A stretch of DNA of 64,000 bases from assembly GCA_041392785.1 (NCBI GenBank), contig JAWKLK010000001.1, positions 744,001-808,000 of the forward strand, read 5' to 3'. This DNA comes from OLB9 sp041392785 (lineage in GTDB: Bacteria; Bacteroidota; Bacteroidia; Chitinophagales; Saprospiraceae). Within the stretch, counting starts at the first letter, position 1. Each line of letters begins with the position of its first letter. Of this stretch, positions 1 through 7,724 are shown one piece after another. The notes beneath the pieces were generated by a model. The model worked only from the letters and a program-made list of their open reading frames with translations. It ran no database searches and was not told the DNA's origin. The position numbers were made by a program, and so were the translations under genes.

Positions 1-750
1 GGATACGAGGAGGCTGCCGCTCAGGGTTTGATAGCTGGTATCAATGCACACCTCGCCATCCATGATTTACAGCCTTTTGTTTTGAAGCGCTCCGAAGCCT
101 ATATAGGCGTTCTAGTAGATGATTTAGTAAATAAAGGCACAACTGAGCCTTACAGGATGTTCACATCCAGAGCTGAATATAGAATTTTATTACGCCAGGA
201 CAATGCTGACCTGCGCCTGACACCATTAGCATACCAACTAGGAATGAAGACCATTGAATCTAGGATGGAAAAAGTAAATCAGAAAAGATATGATATTGCT
301 TCGATAATCCGTTACTTTGAGGATACAAGCATTCAACCGGATACCATTAATGATTTTTTAGTTTCCTTTAACTCTTCGCCAATAAAGCAGAGTCAAAAAG
401 CAATATCCATAGTAACTAGACCAGATTTTGGAGTCTCTGAAATGCGGTCTGCACTACCAAGTCTAGAGAAATTCTTATCGGAATTTCCGGAAACTACGAT
501 TCAAAGCGCTGAAACAGAGATGAAGTATGCTGGTTATATACGTAAAGAGCAAGAAATGGTAGAAAAGATGGATAGGCTGGAGTCTGTTAGACTAGCAGAT
601 CACATTGATTATCATGGTATGCAGTCATTATCATTTGAAGCGCGTGAAAAACTAACCAAAATTAGACCACGGACCATTGGCCAAGCAAGCAGAATCAGCG
701 GCGTATCCCCGTCTGATATTTCAATATTATTAGTTCATGTAGGAAGATAA
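1..750 (+). CDS. mnmG: MnmG (GidA), tRNA U34 carboxymethylaminomethyl synthesis protein, C-terminal part
   Basis: The frame is open from base 1, so the FAD-binding N-terminal part lies before the window and about 249 C-terminal residues remain. The visible part begins with GYEEAAAQGLIAGINA, followed by RMFTSRAEYRILLRQDNAD, both hallmarks of MnmG, and ends with the helical domain containing IGQASRISGVSPSDIS. In the family, MnmG works with MnmE in the cytoplasm to install the cmnm5 group on U34 of certain tRNAs; the C-terminal domain binds tRNA and MnmE. A small zinc-ribbon gene starts 12 bases downstream on the same strand and may be co-transcribed. The identification is secure. Only the start is missing. 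Confidence 0.96.
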   Translation, partial: GYEEAAAQGLIAGINAHLAIHDLQPFVLKRSEAYIGVLVDDLVNKGTTEPYRMFTSRAEYRILLRQDNADLRLTPLAYQLGMKTIESRMEKVNQKRYDIASIIRYFEDTSIQPDTINDFLVSFNSSPIKQSQKAISIVTRPDFGVSEMRSALPSLEKFLSEFPETTIQSAETEMKYAGYIRKEQEMVEKMDRLESVRLADHIDYHGMQSLSFEAREKLTKIRPRTIGQASRISGVSPSDISILLVHVGR

Positions 751-762
751 AAATAAAGCATA

Positions 763-1002
763 ATGAGGAGCACTAATATTTGTCCCAAATGCAATTGCAA
801 TGATATTGCTGTTATCAGAGGTGGTACCTTCAAAGGAAATATTTATAATACTATTTCAGTGGGATTGAGTACTATTTATCTTGCAAGATATGTGTGTTTG
901 ACATGTGGTTTTACAGAAAATTATATTGAAGACCCGGATGATCTTCATAAAATAGGCAAAAAACATAGGATCGAATACAAAGGCGGTCAAGAATATGTAT
1001 AA
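763..1002 (+). CDS. Small zinc-ribbon protein, function unknown
   Basis: A 79-residue protein with Cys pairs CPKC (residues 7-10) and CLTC (about 46-49), the pattern of a four-Cys zinc ribbon. A short stretch between them (VGLSTIYLARYVC) is moderately hydrophobic, and the C-terminal part is charged. There is no signal peptide. The start ATG lies 12 bases after mnmG, so it is probably read from the same transcript. Similar short two-CxxC proteins occur in Bacteroidetes without an assigned role. Metal binding is inferred from the motif only, and no partner is evident. Confidence 0.75.
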   Translation: MRSTNICPKCNCNDIAVIRGGTFKGNIYNTISVGLSTIYLARYVCLTCGFTENYIEDPDDLHKIGKKHRIEYKGGQEYV

Positions 1003-1056
1003 TTTTATGCAAAGTTTAACATTTTAAAATGTATGTATCTATTTATAGATTTGTCT

Positions 1057-1064
1057 TACCTTTG
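1057..1064 (+). promoter_or_regulatory. Bacteroidetes -7 promoter box
   Basis: TACCTTTG matches the phylum's TAnnTTTG -7 element, 45 bases before the ATG at 1109. No clear TTTG -33 element was found at the expected distance. Confidence 0.5.
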
Positions 1065-1108
1065 TAATGCATTGAATATTTTTTTAATTAACAGACAAAA
1101 TAAAAATC

Positions 1109-1783
1109 ATGAAATCAATTTTAAGCATTTTAGTTATTGTGTGTGCTTTTACTTTCCAAGCTTTATCACAAAATGTAGTTGAATCAAAACAAACTATGAG
1201 TTTAGGCCCTCAAAATGGGTTTTTTGTGGAAATAGAGGGTGCTGATAAGGGTCTTGCACAAGATGAAATGGAAAATATGACAAAAGAATATGGAAAATGG
1301 AAGAAAAACTCAAAAAGTAAAGAATATAACCTACTTGGAGTTAAAATTCCACTTATCAATGGTTCATCTCCATTGGACATGTATGTAAAATATGAAGATG
1401 GCAAAAACATGGCCACAACATATGTTTGGGTTGATTTGGGTGGTTCTTTTGTCAATTCAATGGATAATAAAAGCCAGACGGAAGGTCTTAGAACATTTAT
1501 GACAGATTATTTTGACAATGTCAGAAAGAAAGTAGTAGCAGATGAAGTAAAAAAAGAAGAAAAGCAACAGGATAAACTTGAAAAGGAACTGCGTAAACTT
1601 GAAGACAAAAACAAGGATTTACACAGCGATATCGAAAAATATAAACAAAAAATAGTGGAAGCAGAGAGAAATATCGAGGTGAATCTGGAAGATCAAAAAA
1701 CTAAAGCTTCAGAAATAGAAGCTCAGAAAGTTGTGGTTGAAAAAGTCATCGAAAAATTAAATAGTATAGGCAAGAAGTACTAA
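1109..1783 (+). CDS. Secreted coiled-coil protein, function unknown
   Basis: A 224-residue protein with a cleavable signal peptide (hydrophobic stretch to about residue 20, ending ALSQ). Residues about 25-135 form a globular part (GVKIPLINGSSP, MATTYVWVDLGGSF), and residues about 140-220 are a strongly charged Lys/Glu-rich coiled coil. No T9SS tail is visible, so it is probably periplasmic. It is monocistronic: a -7 box lies 45 bases upstream and a hairpin terminator 23 bases downstream. I do not recognise the family. The coiled coil suggests oligomerisation or binding to another envelope component, which is inference. Confidence 0.75.
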   Translation: MKSILSILVIVCAFTFQALSQNVVESKQTMSLGPQNGFFVEIEGADKGLAQDEMENMTKEYGKWKKNSKSKEYNLLGVKIPLINGSSPLDMYVKYEDGKNMATTYVWVDLGGSFVNSMDNKSQTEGLRTFMTDYFDNVRKKVVADEVKKEEKQQDKLEKELRKLEDKNKDLHSDIEKYKQKIVEAERNIEVNLEDQKTKASEIEAQKVVVEKVIEKLNSIGKKY

Positions 1784-1805
1784 TCCTATATTTCTTAAAC
1801 TTTTG

Positions 1806-1838
1806 AAGCGCACTGGACCATGGTTCATTGCGCTTTTT
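1806..1838 (+). terminator. Rho-independent terminator
   Basis: AAGCGCA pairs with TGCGCTT across a 16-base loop, followed by a T run. It sits just after the coiled-coil gene ending at 1783. Confidence 0.6.
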
Positions 1839-1999
1839 GCTTTTAAAAAATTACCACTATTGGACATTTTTGAAAATATATTTTCACCATTTTGGATTTC
1901 TAGGGAGCGAACTACCTCTACTTTTCATCTTTTGATAGTAAATAAATATGTAATTCCTATTTTAGTATCCTGATTTTCAAATTTTGAATTTACAAATGC

Positions 2000-2007
2000 T
2001 AATTTTG
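2000..2007 (+). promoter_or_regulatory. Bacteroidetes -7 promoter box
   Basis: TAATTTTG fits TAnnTTTG and lies 37 bases before the ATG at 2045. The -33 element is not well placed, so this is a weaker call. Confidence 0.4.
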
Positions 2008-2044
2008 CTTCAATATTTTTATCTAAATTAAAGACGCGTACACC

Positions 2045-4540
2045 ATGAACAATTGGATTTTAACTTTTATCATGACTTTTTTCTTGGGATTTACAAATGG
2101 TCAATGTAGTCTCAGCAATATGACAGCTATGCCTTCTGAATGTAATGATTTAGGAAAATTTAGTGTATTTATCAATTTTAATCATACAGGTAACAGCGAT
2201 TCTTTCAATATTGTAGGTAATGGTAAACATTATGGAAAATTCAGTTATAATCAATTGCCCTTGGGCTTAGAAGGTTTTAATGCAGATTGCTCCACCAGTT
2301 ATGAATTTGTGGCTCGTGATGCCGAGACTGAAAATTGTAGTACTTACATTGACTTTGGTACAAAATGTTGTGAAAATAATTGTAATATCTATTTCACAGA
2401 TGCTGTAACAACTCTTTGTGAAAACGGTAATTTTTTAGTTTCCTTTGGATTAAATCATGAAAACGCCCCCACAAATGGTTTTGATCTACATGCTAATGGA
2501 AAATTCTTAGGATATTATTCATATGAAGACCTACCATTGCAAAATATAAAAATAGAAGGCAGCAAACTTGAAAGTAAAAATCAAATAGTTGTTTGTGCCA
2601 ATGATCAACCTAATTGTTGTGACACATTACTTGTAAACAATGATTGCTATTGCAATTTTAACAATATTCGTTACCAAATAGTAGAGTGCAATGAGGATAG
2701 TGAAACATTTTCTATTCGTTTGACTTTTGATCACATCAATACACAGGATAGTTTTAAAATAGGTGGAAATGGTCATAATTATGGATCATTTGCTTATAAC
2801 GAGCTACCTATCAAAATAGATAATTTGGAATTCAAATCTGAAGGGACATATGAGTTTTTATTCATCGATAAAGAGGATGCATTGTGTTTTGGAACTCTAG
2901 AAGTGCCACATATTGATACGTGCGTTTATGACTGCACTATCAACAATCTCAACGTGAAAACCACCGATTGTATTGACGGAAGTTTTTATGCTATTTTGAC
3001 CATGAATACATTCAATACTGGATTAAAAGGATTTTTAGTGCGAGGCAATGGCACCATTTATGATACTTTCGTTTATGGCAAAGAAGCCTATAAAATTGGC
3101 CCGTTAAAAGGAGATTGTACAACCATTTATGAATTTGTGGTTATCGATGAAGAAGACGCAGAATGCCGTGACGGAATTCACCTCCCTGCACCTATTTGTT
3201 GTAATGAATCATGTGATCTAGCAGAAATGAGATTCGATATAGAGTGCAACAATGACAGTATTTTGCAATATGTCTATATGAATCTTAGTCATACAGCTAC
3301 AAGTGATAGTTTTGACTTGCTGATCAATGATAAGTTCATAGCTAGATATGCGTACTCACAATTGCCTATCAAGCTGGCTGCAAACGTATTTTCACAGGAA
3401 AGAAATAAGTTTTTGGTCAGAGATAGTAAGAACCAAGACTGTGCGGTAGACAAAATTTTGGAAATAGCTTGTTCTCTCAATACTTGTGGATTTAGGGATG
3501 TGAGTATAGTACCTCAAGATTGTATTGATGGTTTTTACTCATTGAAGGTCTCTTTCATCAATCCTGGCCATGGAAGTCAAGGCTTCACCATAAAGGTGGA
3601 TAATATAAGTTATGGTACCTTCGAGTATGGTAGGGATTTCTATATTATCAGTGCAATTCCCGCAAATTGCCCACAAAAAAGTAATATTGTGATACGAGAT
3701 ATTCAATTCGAAAACTGTGTCATTGAAAAAACATATGGACCTGTTTGCTGCGAAGGATGTGATATAACAAATCTTACAGTAAAGGCATCAGAATGTAATG
3801 AAAATGGTTTATTTTATGCTATTATTAAATTTGATTCTTATGCCAAAGGTAAAATACCCATCATTGTGAAAGTGAATGACATTGTTTTTGATACAATATA
3901 TCAAGATAAAGATGTATACGAAATAGGGCCATTGGAGCCAAATTGTGATGTCGCCCATAAATTTTTGCTTGATGTTCTCGGTCAACCTGAATGTAAAGAA
4001 GACATCCGACTTTCTGAACCAAAGTGTTGCGATGCATGCGAAATAAACTCACCAAGAATTTCTCTTAGCCCTTGTGATGATGGAAAATTTGATTTGACTC
4101 TCAATTTTACGCATCAAAACACATCTTCTAGTTTTAAAGTAAAAGTCAATGATCAAGTAATCTCACCACTTTATTACTCTGACTTGCCAATAGTGATACA
4201 TCTTGAAGCAAATCAAGCTTATAATATCGGTATACAGGACAATGATAAGGGTGATTGCACTTTACTTTTCACTCTTCCTGAAGTAGATTGTACAAGTGAT
4301 GTTCTCAATACACAGATTTCTTCTGTGACCATTTCGGACTTAGGAGAAAGCATCGGTATCACATCAGAACTAAATTGGAATGTGAGATTAATAAACTTGG
4401 AGGGGAGAATGATTAAAAAATATGAACATGTCGCTGGACAATCCAAAATAGATAAAGATGCTTTACCTCAGGGTATATATTTTGTTCAATTCTCATCAGA
4501 ATCTATTACATTTGCCAAGAAAATATTAGTAATGCATTGA
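2045..4540 (+). CDS. Secreted Cys-rich eight-repeat protein with T9SS type A C-terminal domain
   Basis: An 831-residue protein. Residues 1-20 are a signal peptide (ending FTNGQ). Residues about 21-750 are eight degenerate repeats of 85-95 residues, each opening with a Cys, having a second Cys about 12 residues on, then a motif such as DSFNIVGNGKHYGKFSYNQLP. Units 1, 2, 3, 5 and 8 carry the DSF...LP form; units 4, 6 and 7 carry a variant ending in IGPL or a similar string. Units are separated by CC or CxxxC clusters. The last ~75 residues (WNVRLINLEGRMI through LPQGIYFVQF) are a T9SS type A sorting domain, so the protein is expected on the cell surface or released. The repeat unit matches no family I know. 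The next gene begins inside its stop codon. Confidence 0.85.
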   Translation: MNNWILTFIMTFFLGFTNGQCSLSNMTAMPSECNDLGKFSVFINFNHTGNSDSFNIVGNGKHYGKFSYNQLPLGLEGFNADCSTSYEFVARDAETENCSTYIDFGTKCCENNCNIYFTDAVTTLCENGNFLVSFGLNHENAPTNGFDLHANGKFLGYYSYEDLPLQNIKIEGSKLESKNQIVVCANDQPNCCDTLLVNNDCYCNFNNIRYQIVECNEDSETFSIRLTFDHINTQDSFKIGGNGHNYGSFAYNELPIKIDNLEFKSEGTYEFLFIDKEDALCFGTLEVPHIDTCVYDCTINNLNVKTTDCIDGSFYAILTMNTFNTGLKGFLVRGNGTIYDTFVYGKEAYKIGPLKGDCTTIYEFVVIDEEDAECRDGIHLPAPICCNESCDLAEMRFDIECNNDSILQYVYMNLSHTATSDSFDLLINDKFIARYAYSQLPIKLAANVFSQERNKFLVRDSKNQDCAVDKILEIACSLNTCGFRDVSIVPQDCIDGFYSLKVSFINPGHGSQGFTIKVDNISYGTFEYGRDFYIISAIPANCPQKSNIVIRDIQFENCVIEKTYGPVCCEGCDITNLTVKASECNENGLFYAIIKFDSYAKGKIPIIVKVNDIVFDTIYQDKDVYEIGPLEPNCDVAHKFLLDVLGQPECKEDIRLSEPKCCDACEINSPRISLSPCDDGKFDLTLNFTHQNTSSSFKVKVNDQVISPLYYSDLPIVIHLEANQAYNIGIQDNDKGDCTLLFTLPEVDCTSDVLNTQISSVTISDLGESIGITSELNWNVRLINLEGRMIKKYEHVAGQSKIDKDALPQGIYFVQFSSESITFAKKILVMH
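2105..4290 (+). repeat. Eight ~90-residue Cys-rich protein repeats, two alternating forms
   Basis: Coding repeats in the 831-residue secreted protein. Each unit has a paired-Cys opening, a central (G/V)NGK.YG.F.Y core, and an LP or IGPL ending followed by a further Cys cluster. DNA identity between units is low, so the expansion is old. Confidence 0.75.
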
Positions 4541-5082
4541 ATACAGGGGACAGCACAACATTTGAAAATAATCAAATATATGTAAGTAATTTGCCTACTT
4601 CTGAGGATGTAATCTTTTCACCTCTTGAAGTAAAATATAGAGACATCAATATTTGGATCAACTTGGCAATATTGGGTGTTGTGTTATCAATATGTGTTGC
4701 TATTTATTTAATATTAGAATTGGATTTTCCACTATTGTTACTTTTATCTGCGTTTTTGGGTATTCTCATTTTTTTTGGACTTGTTTTGGCATATACCTAT
4801 AAACACCATGAATATAGAGGATATGCTGTTCGACAACAAGACATCATTTTTAAATCAGGTGTGTTTTTTCGTACTATAACTACACTACCTTTTAAACGTG
4901 TTCAGCATTGTGAAGTAGAACAAGGTCCTTTAGAAAGGCGTTTCGGCTTGGCATCTTTGGCAATATATACTGCTGGTGGCAGCTCTAGTGATTTGGAAAT
5001 ACACGGACTAACGTATGAAAACGCTATGGCAATGAAATCTTTTATTACAAAGGTGATTGGAAATTCAGATGAAGAAGAATGA
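4537..5082 (+). CDS. Membrane protein with one bPH2 (YdbS-like) domain
   Basis: A 181-residue protein with two transmembrane helices (about residues 38-60 and 63-88) followed by a bacterial PH domain (bPH2) with the typical string TLPFKRVQHCEVEQGPLERRFG. The only usable upstream start in frame is TTG at 4537, overlapping the TGA of the preceding gene by four bases; an in-frame TTG near 4591 is the alternative, and no ATG precedes the conserved part. It overlaps the next gene, a three-domain bPH2 protein. The adjacent YdbS/YdbT-type pair is a common bacterial arrangement. Their function is not established. The pair lies in the inner membrane. Confidence 0.8.
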   Translation: MNTGDSTTFENNQIYVSNLPTSEDVIFSPLEVKYRDINIWINLAILGVVLSICVAIYLILELDFPLLLLLSAFLGILIFFGLVLAYTYKHHEYRGYAVRQQDIIFKSGVFFRTITTLPFKRVQHCEVEQGPLERRFGLASLAIYTAGGSSSDLEIHGLTYENAMAMKSFITKVIGNSDEEE

Positions 5083-6571
5083 GTATGACTTTTCAGTGCC
5101 TACCAGACAATCATATGTAGCCATCATCTCTATTTTATGGAGGTCAGTTTCACTTATTTTTAGGCAATTATTGCCCATTTTTGTAGTATTAGTGATAGGA
5201 AAAGGTGGTCAATCAAATTCATACATTCTCATCTCCGCTATCCTTATTTCAGTATTGGCAAGTATTTATGCTATCATCAACTATTACAGGACATACTTCT
5301 TTCTATCAGAAAAAGAGTTGATGCTTTATACGGGAGTTTTTACGACAAAGAAGGTTTCTATTCCTTTTGAAAAAATCCAATCCATTAATTTTGAACAGAC
5401 GTTATTACTTAGAATTTTTGATGTAGTAAAATTGAAAATAGATACTGCTGGTTCTGATAAACAAGAATTTGATTTTCATGCATTACAAAAAGAAAAAGCG
5501 GTACATCTCCGTAATATTATCCTATCTGTAAAAAGTAATGAAAAGGTAAAATCTTCTAGCTATGAAATCGATGAGTCCTTAACTGTGGAAACTCAACCAA
5601 CTTATATTACACTCTTACACTTGGATATGGTCCAACTTTTTAAAGTTGGGATCACCCAGAATCACTTGAAGTCTGGTATGCTTATCCTTGTCTTTTTCTT
5701 ATGGATGTATGAAAATCTCAAAGATATAGGTTTGGATTTGGATAAATATTCGGACAACTTTGATGGTTTAGGATTCAATACTAGGCTGTTGATGACACTT
5801 TTCTTGGTGTTTCTAGTTATATCTATTATCATTTCCTTAATACAAACCATCATTAAAAACTACGATCTTGTGTTTTCAAGAGGGCAAAAGGGTTTTAAGA
5901 TTGTGCGTGGATTTTTTACCCAAACAGAAGTCTCAGCCATGGATCATAAAATTCAGTACATTGCATGGAATGACAATCTATTAAAAAGGATTTTGAAAAT
6001 CTTCGATCTAACACTTTTTCAAGCTACAAGTGCTGAGTTGGATATCAAAAAACAAATATCTGTTCTAGGATGTACAAATCATCAAATACAAGATGTAAGT
6101 CACGCTTTATATAAGTATAGCATAGGAAAGCCACTCTATCAGTTTGAAAAAATTCAGCCTCAGTATTTTATCAGATTTTCCATAATCATTAGTATACTTG
6201 GATGCTTAATATTCATTGGACTCAGTTATGTGCAAAGTTACCAGATTGCTATGGTGGTAGCTCTATTAGTTTTATATTTAGTAGGTTCAAGGTATTTGAG
6301 ATTTAAAAAATTTGGATATAGAAGTGATGGTAATATTTTACACATCAAAGGCGGACTATTTGGTAATAAGAACATTGTATTACCCATTTTTAAAATTCAG
6401 TCTGTTTCTATTTCGCAGTCACCATACCAAAGGCGAAAACATTTGGCAGATCTGCATATCTTTCTTGCAGCAGGAAGCATCAAAATACCTTATGTCACAT
6501 TCAAAACAGCGCAAAATTTGATGGATTCATTTGTGTATATAGTTGAGTCTGACAAACGTAAATGGATGTAA
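5069..6571 (+). CDS. Membrane protein with three bPH2 (YdbT-like) domains
   Basis: A 500-residue protein with three paired-helix plus bPH2 modules. The PH cores are near residues 85-155 (FEKIQSINFEQTLLLRIFD), 270-345 (HKIQYIAWNDNLLKRILKIFD) and 410-490 (FKIQSVSISQSPYQRRK). Transmembrane helices are near 25-75, 195-250 and 360-400. I chose ATG 5069, which overlaps the upstream gene by 14 bases, over the longer TTG start at 5057. It is probably co-translated with the one-domain partner at 4537. The family is the YdbT type of unknown function. Roles in membrane stress or lipid-linked processes have been suggested for such pairs, but nothing here decides it. Confidence 0.83.
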   Translation: MKKNEYDFSVPTRQSYVAIISILWRSVSLIFRQLLPIFVVLVIGKGGQSNSYILISAILISVLASIYAIINYYRTYFFLSEKELMLYTGVFTTKKVSIPFEKIQSINFEQTLLLRIFDVVKLKIDTAGSDKQEFDFHALQKEKAVHLRNIILSVKSNEKVKSSSYEIDESLTVETQPTYITLLHLDMVQLFKVGITQNHLKSGMLILVFFLWMYENLKDIGLDLDKYSDNFDGLGFNTRLLMTLFLVFLVISIIISLIQTIIKNYDLVFSRGQKGFKIVRGFFTQTEVSAMDHKIQYIAWNDNLLKRILKIFDLTLFQATSAELDIKKQISVLGCTNHQIQDVSHALYKYSIGKPLYQFEKIQPQYFIRFSIIISILGCLIFIGLSYVQSYQIAMVVALLVLYLVGSRYLRFKKFGYRSDGNILHIKGGLFGNKNIVLPIFKIQSVSISQSPYQRRKHLADLHIFLAAGSIKIPYVTFKTAQNLMDSFVYIVESDKRKWM

Positions 6572-6670
6572 ATCAGTTTTAAGATACTGATAATAAGCAT
6601 TTTATATATGAATGGTTATATTTTTTAAAAAACAATGATGCAAAATATATTCTATGTCATAGAATCGTCT

Positions 6671-6678
6671 TATTTTTG
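6671..6678 (+). promoter_or_regulatory. -7 promoter box for tRNA-Phe
   Basis: TATTTTTG matches TAnnTTTG exactly. It ends 18 bases before the first base of tRNA-Phe, giving a short leader. Confidence 0.6.
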
Positions 6679-6696
6679 CACCGCTTTTAATAAAAA

Positions 6697-6769
<73 letters not shown>

Positions 6770-6770
6770 C

Positions 6771-6809
6771 AAAAAGGTAGACATTGTGCAATACAATGCT
6801 ACCTTTTTT
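6771..6809 (+). terminator. Terminator of tRNA-Phe
   Basis: AAAAAGGTAG pairs with CTACCTTTTT, with an inner stem CATTGT/ACAATG and a T run, starting two bases after the tRNA. Confidence 0.8.
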
Positions 6810-6843
6810 AGTTTTAATTACTTCCTAATTAAAATTTCCTAGT

Positions 6844-7665
6844 ATGTATTCATTGTCAAAATTATTAAGCCTTCCATTAGTCATACTAGCAGCCATTATC
6901 TTTTTTTATGCTGGTGATGGGACGCTTTCGATATGGATATTTTTACCTGTTTTACTTGGAGTTGCTTTATATGTTTTTCATGGCCCAATAGATTACTGGG
7001 GTATGCAACATTTTCCTCCAAAATTTGATCCAAAGTTATTGGATTGGCTTATTAAGAATTTTCCACAGTACAATGAGATGTTTGAAAACGATCAAAAGCT
7101 ATTTCAGAATAGATTAGTTTTGTATATTGACTCGAGACTTTTCCAATCGGTTGGATCAGAGTTAAGAGATGTGCCATTTGATATTAAAGCTATGATAAGT
7201 GCACATGCTGTGTTAATGGGTTTACATCACAAAGATCTCCTCATCGGTGATTTTGACAGAATATTCTTGTACAAGCATCCTTTTTACACTCCTGATAAAA
7301 AATATCTTCACACTGTAGAAACTAATACGGAAGATGGTGTGATTATATTATCTCTCGAGCAAGCAGTCAATAGCATCCTTAGTCCAAAACATTATTATAA
7401 TATTGTATTCCATGCGTATGCGGAAGCTTATATTTTTTTATTGGGCACTGATTCATTCGGTGATGATTTCTCTTCCACTATGGATGATGCCATTTACGAA
7501 ATGGGGTTCTCTCCAGCAGAACTAAGGACTCAACTTGGAGAAGAAATTCTAAACCCAATAGCATTACACATAACATTTTACTTTGCATACAGTAGCAAGT
7601 ACAGAGAAAAATTCCCTTTTCAGGCCAGGAATTTGGATAGTATTTTTAAAAATAGTACTCGATAA
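6844..7665 (+). CDS. MtfA-like (M90 family) protein with degenerate metal site
   Basis: A 273-residue protein. Two transmembrane helices (about 8-25 and 28-46) precede a domain that follows MtfA in order: LFQNRLVLYIDSRLFQSVGS, ISAHAVLMGL, IGDFDRIFLYKHPFY, and GVIILSLEQAV. Where MtfA peptidases have HEFAH, this protein has HAYAE (in NIVFHAYAEAYIFLLG, near residue 190). The catalytic Glu and the second zinc His of HExxH are both lost, so metallopeptidase activity is unlikely by this mechanism. MtfA in E. coli is a cytosolic peptidase that binds the regulator Mlc; the membrane anchor here also differs. It is followed by a hairpin shared with the convergent giant gene. Family assignment is by pattern, moderately sure. 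Confidence 0.72.
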   Translation: MYSLSKLLSLPLVILAAIIFFYAGDGTLSIWIFLPVLLGVALYVFHGPIDYWGMQHFPPKFDPKLLDWLIKNFPQYNEMFENDQKLFQNRLVLYIDSRLFQSVGSELRDVPFDIKAMISAHAVLMGLHHKDLLIGDFDRIFLYKHPFYTPDKKYLHTVETNTEDGVIILSLEQAVNSILSPKHYYNIVFHAYAEAYIFLLGTDSFGDDFSSTMDDAIYEMGFSPAELRTQLGEEILNPIALHITFYFAYSSKYREKFPFQARNLDSIFKNSTR

Positions 7666-7701
7666 AAAGGGCAGCTACAACTTTTATTGCACCTGCCCTT
7701 T
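7666..7701. terminator. Bidirectional terminator between convergent genes
   Basis: AAAGGGCAG pairs with CTGCCCTTT across an 18-base loop, with a T run on the minus strand. It lies between the MtfA-like gene (plus) and the giant adhesin gene (minus). Confidence 0.55.
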
Positions 7702-7724
7702 CGATTAATTGGTTTACTTTAACA

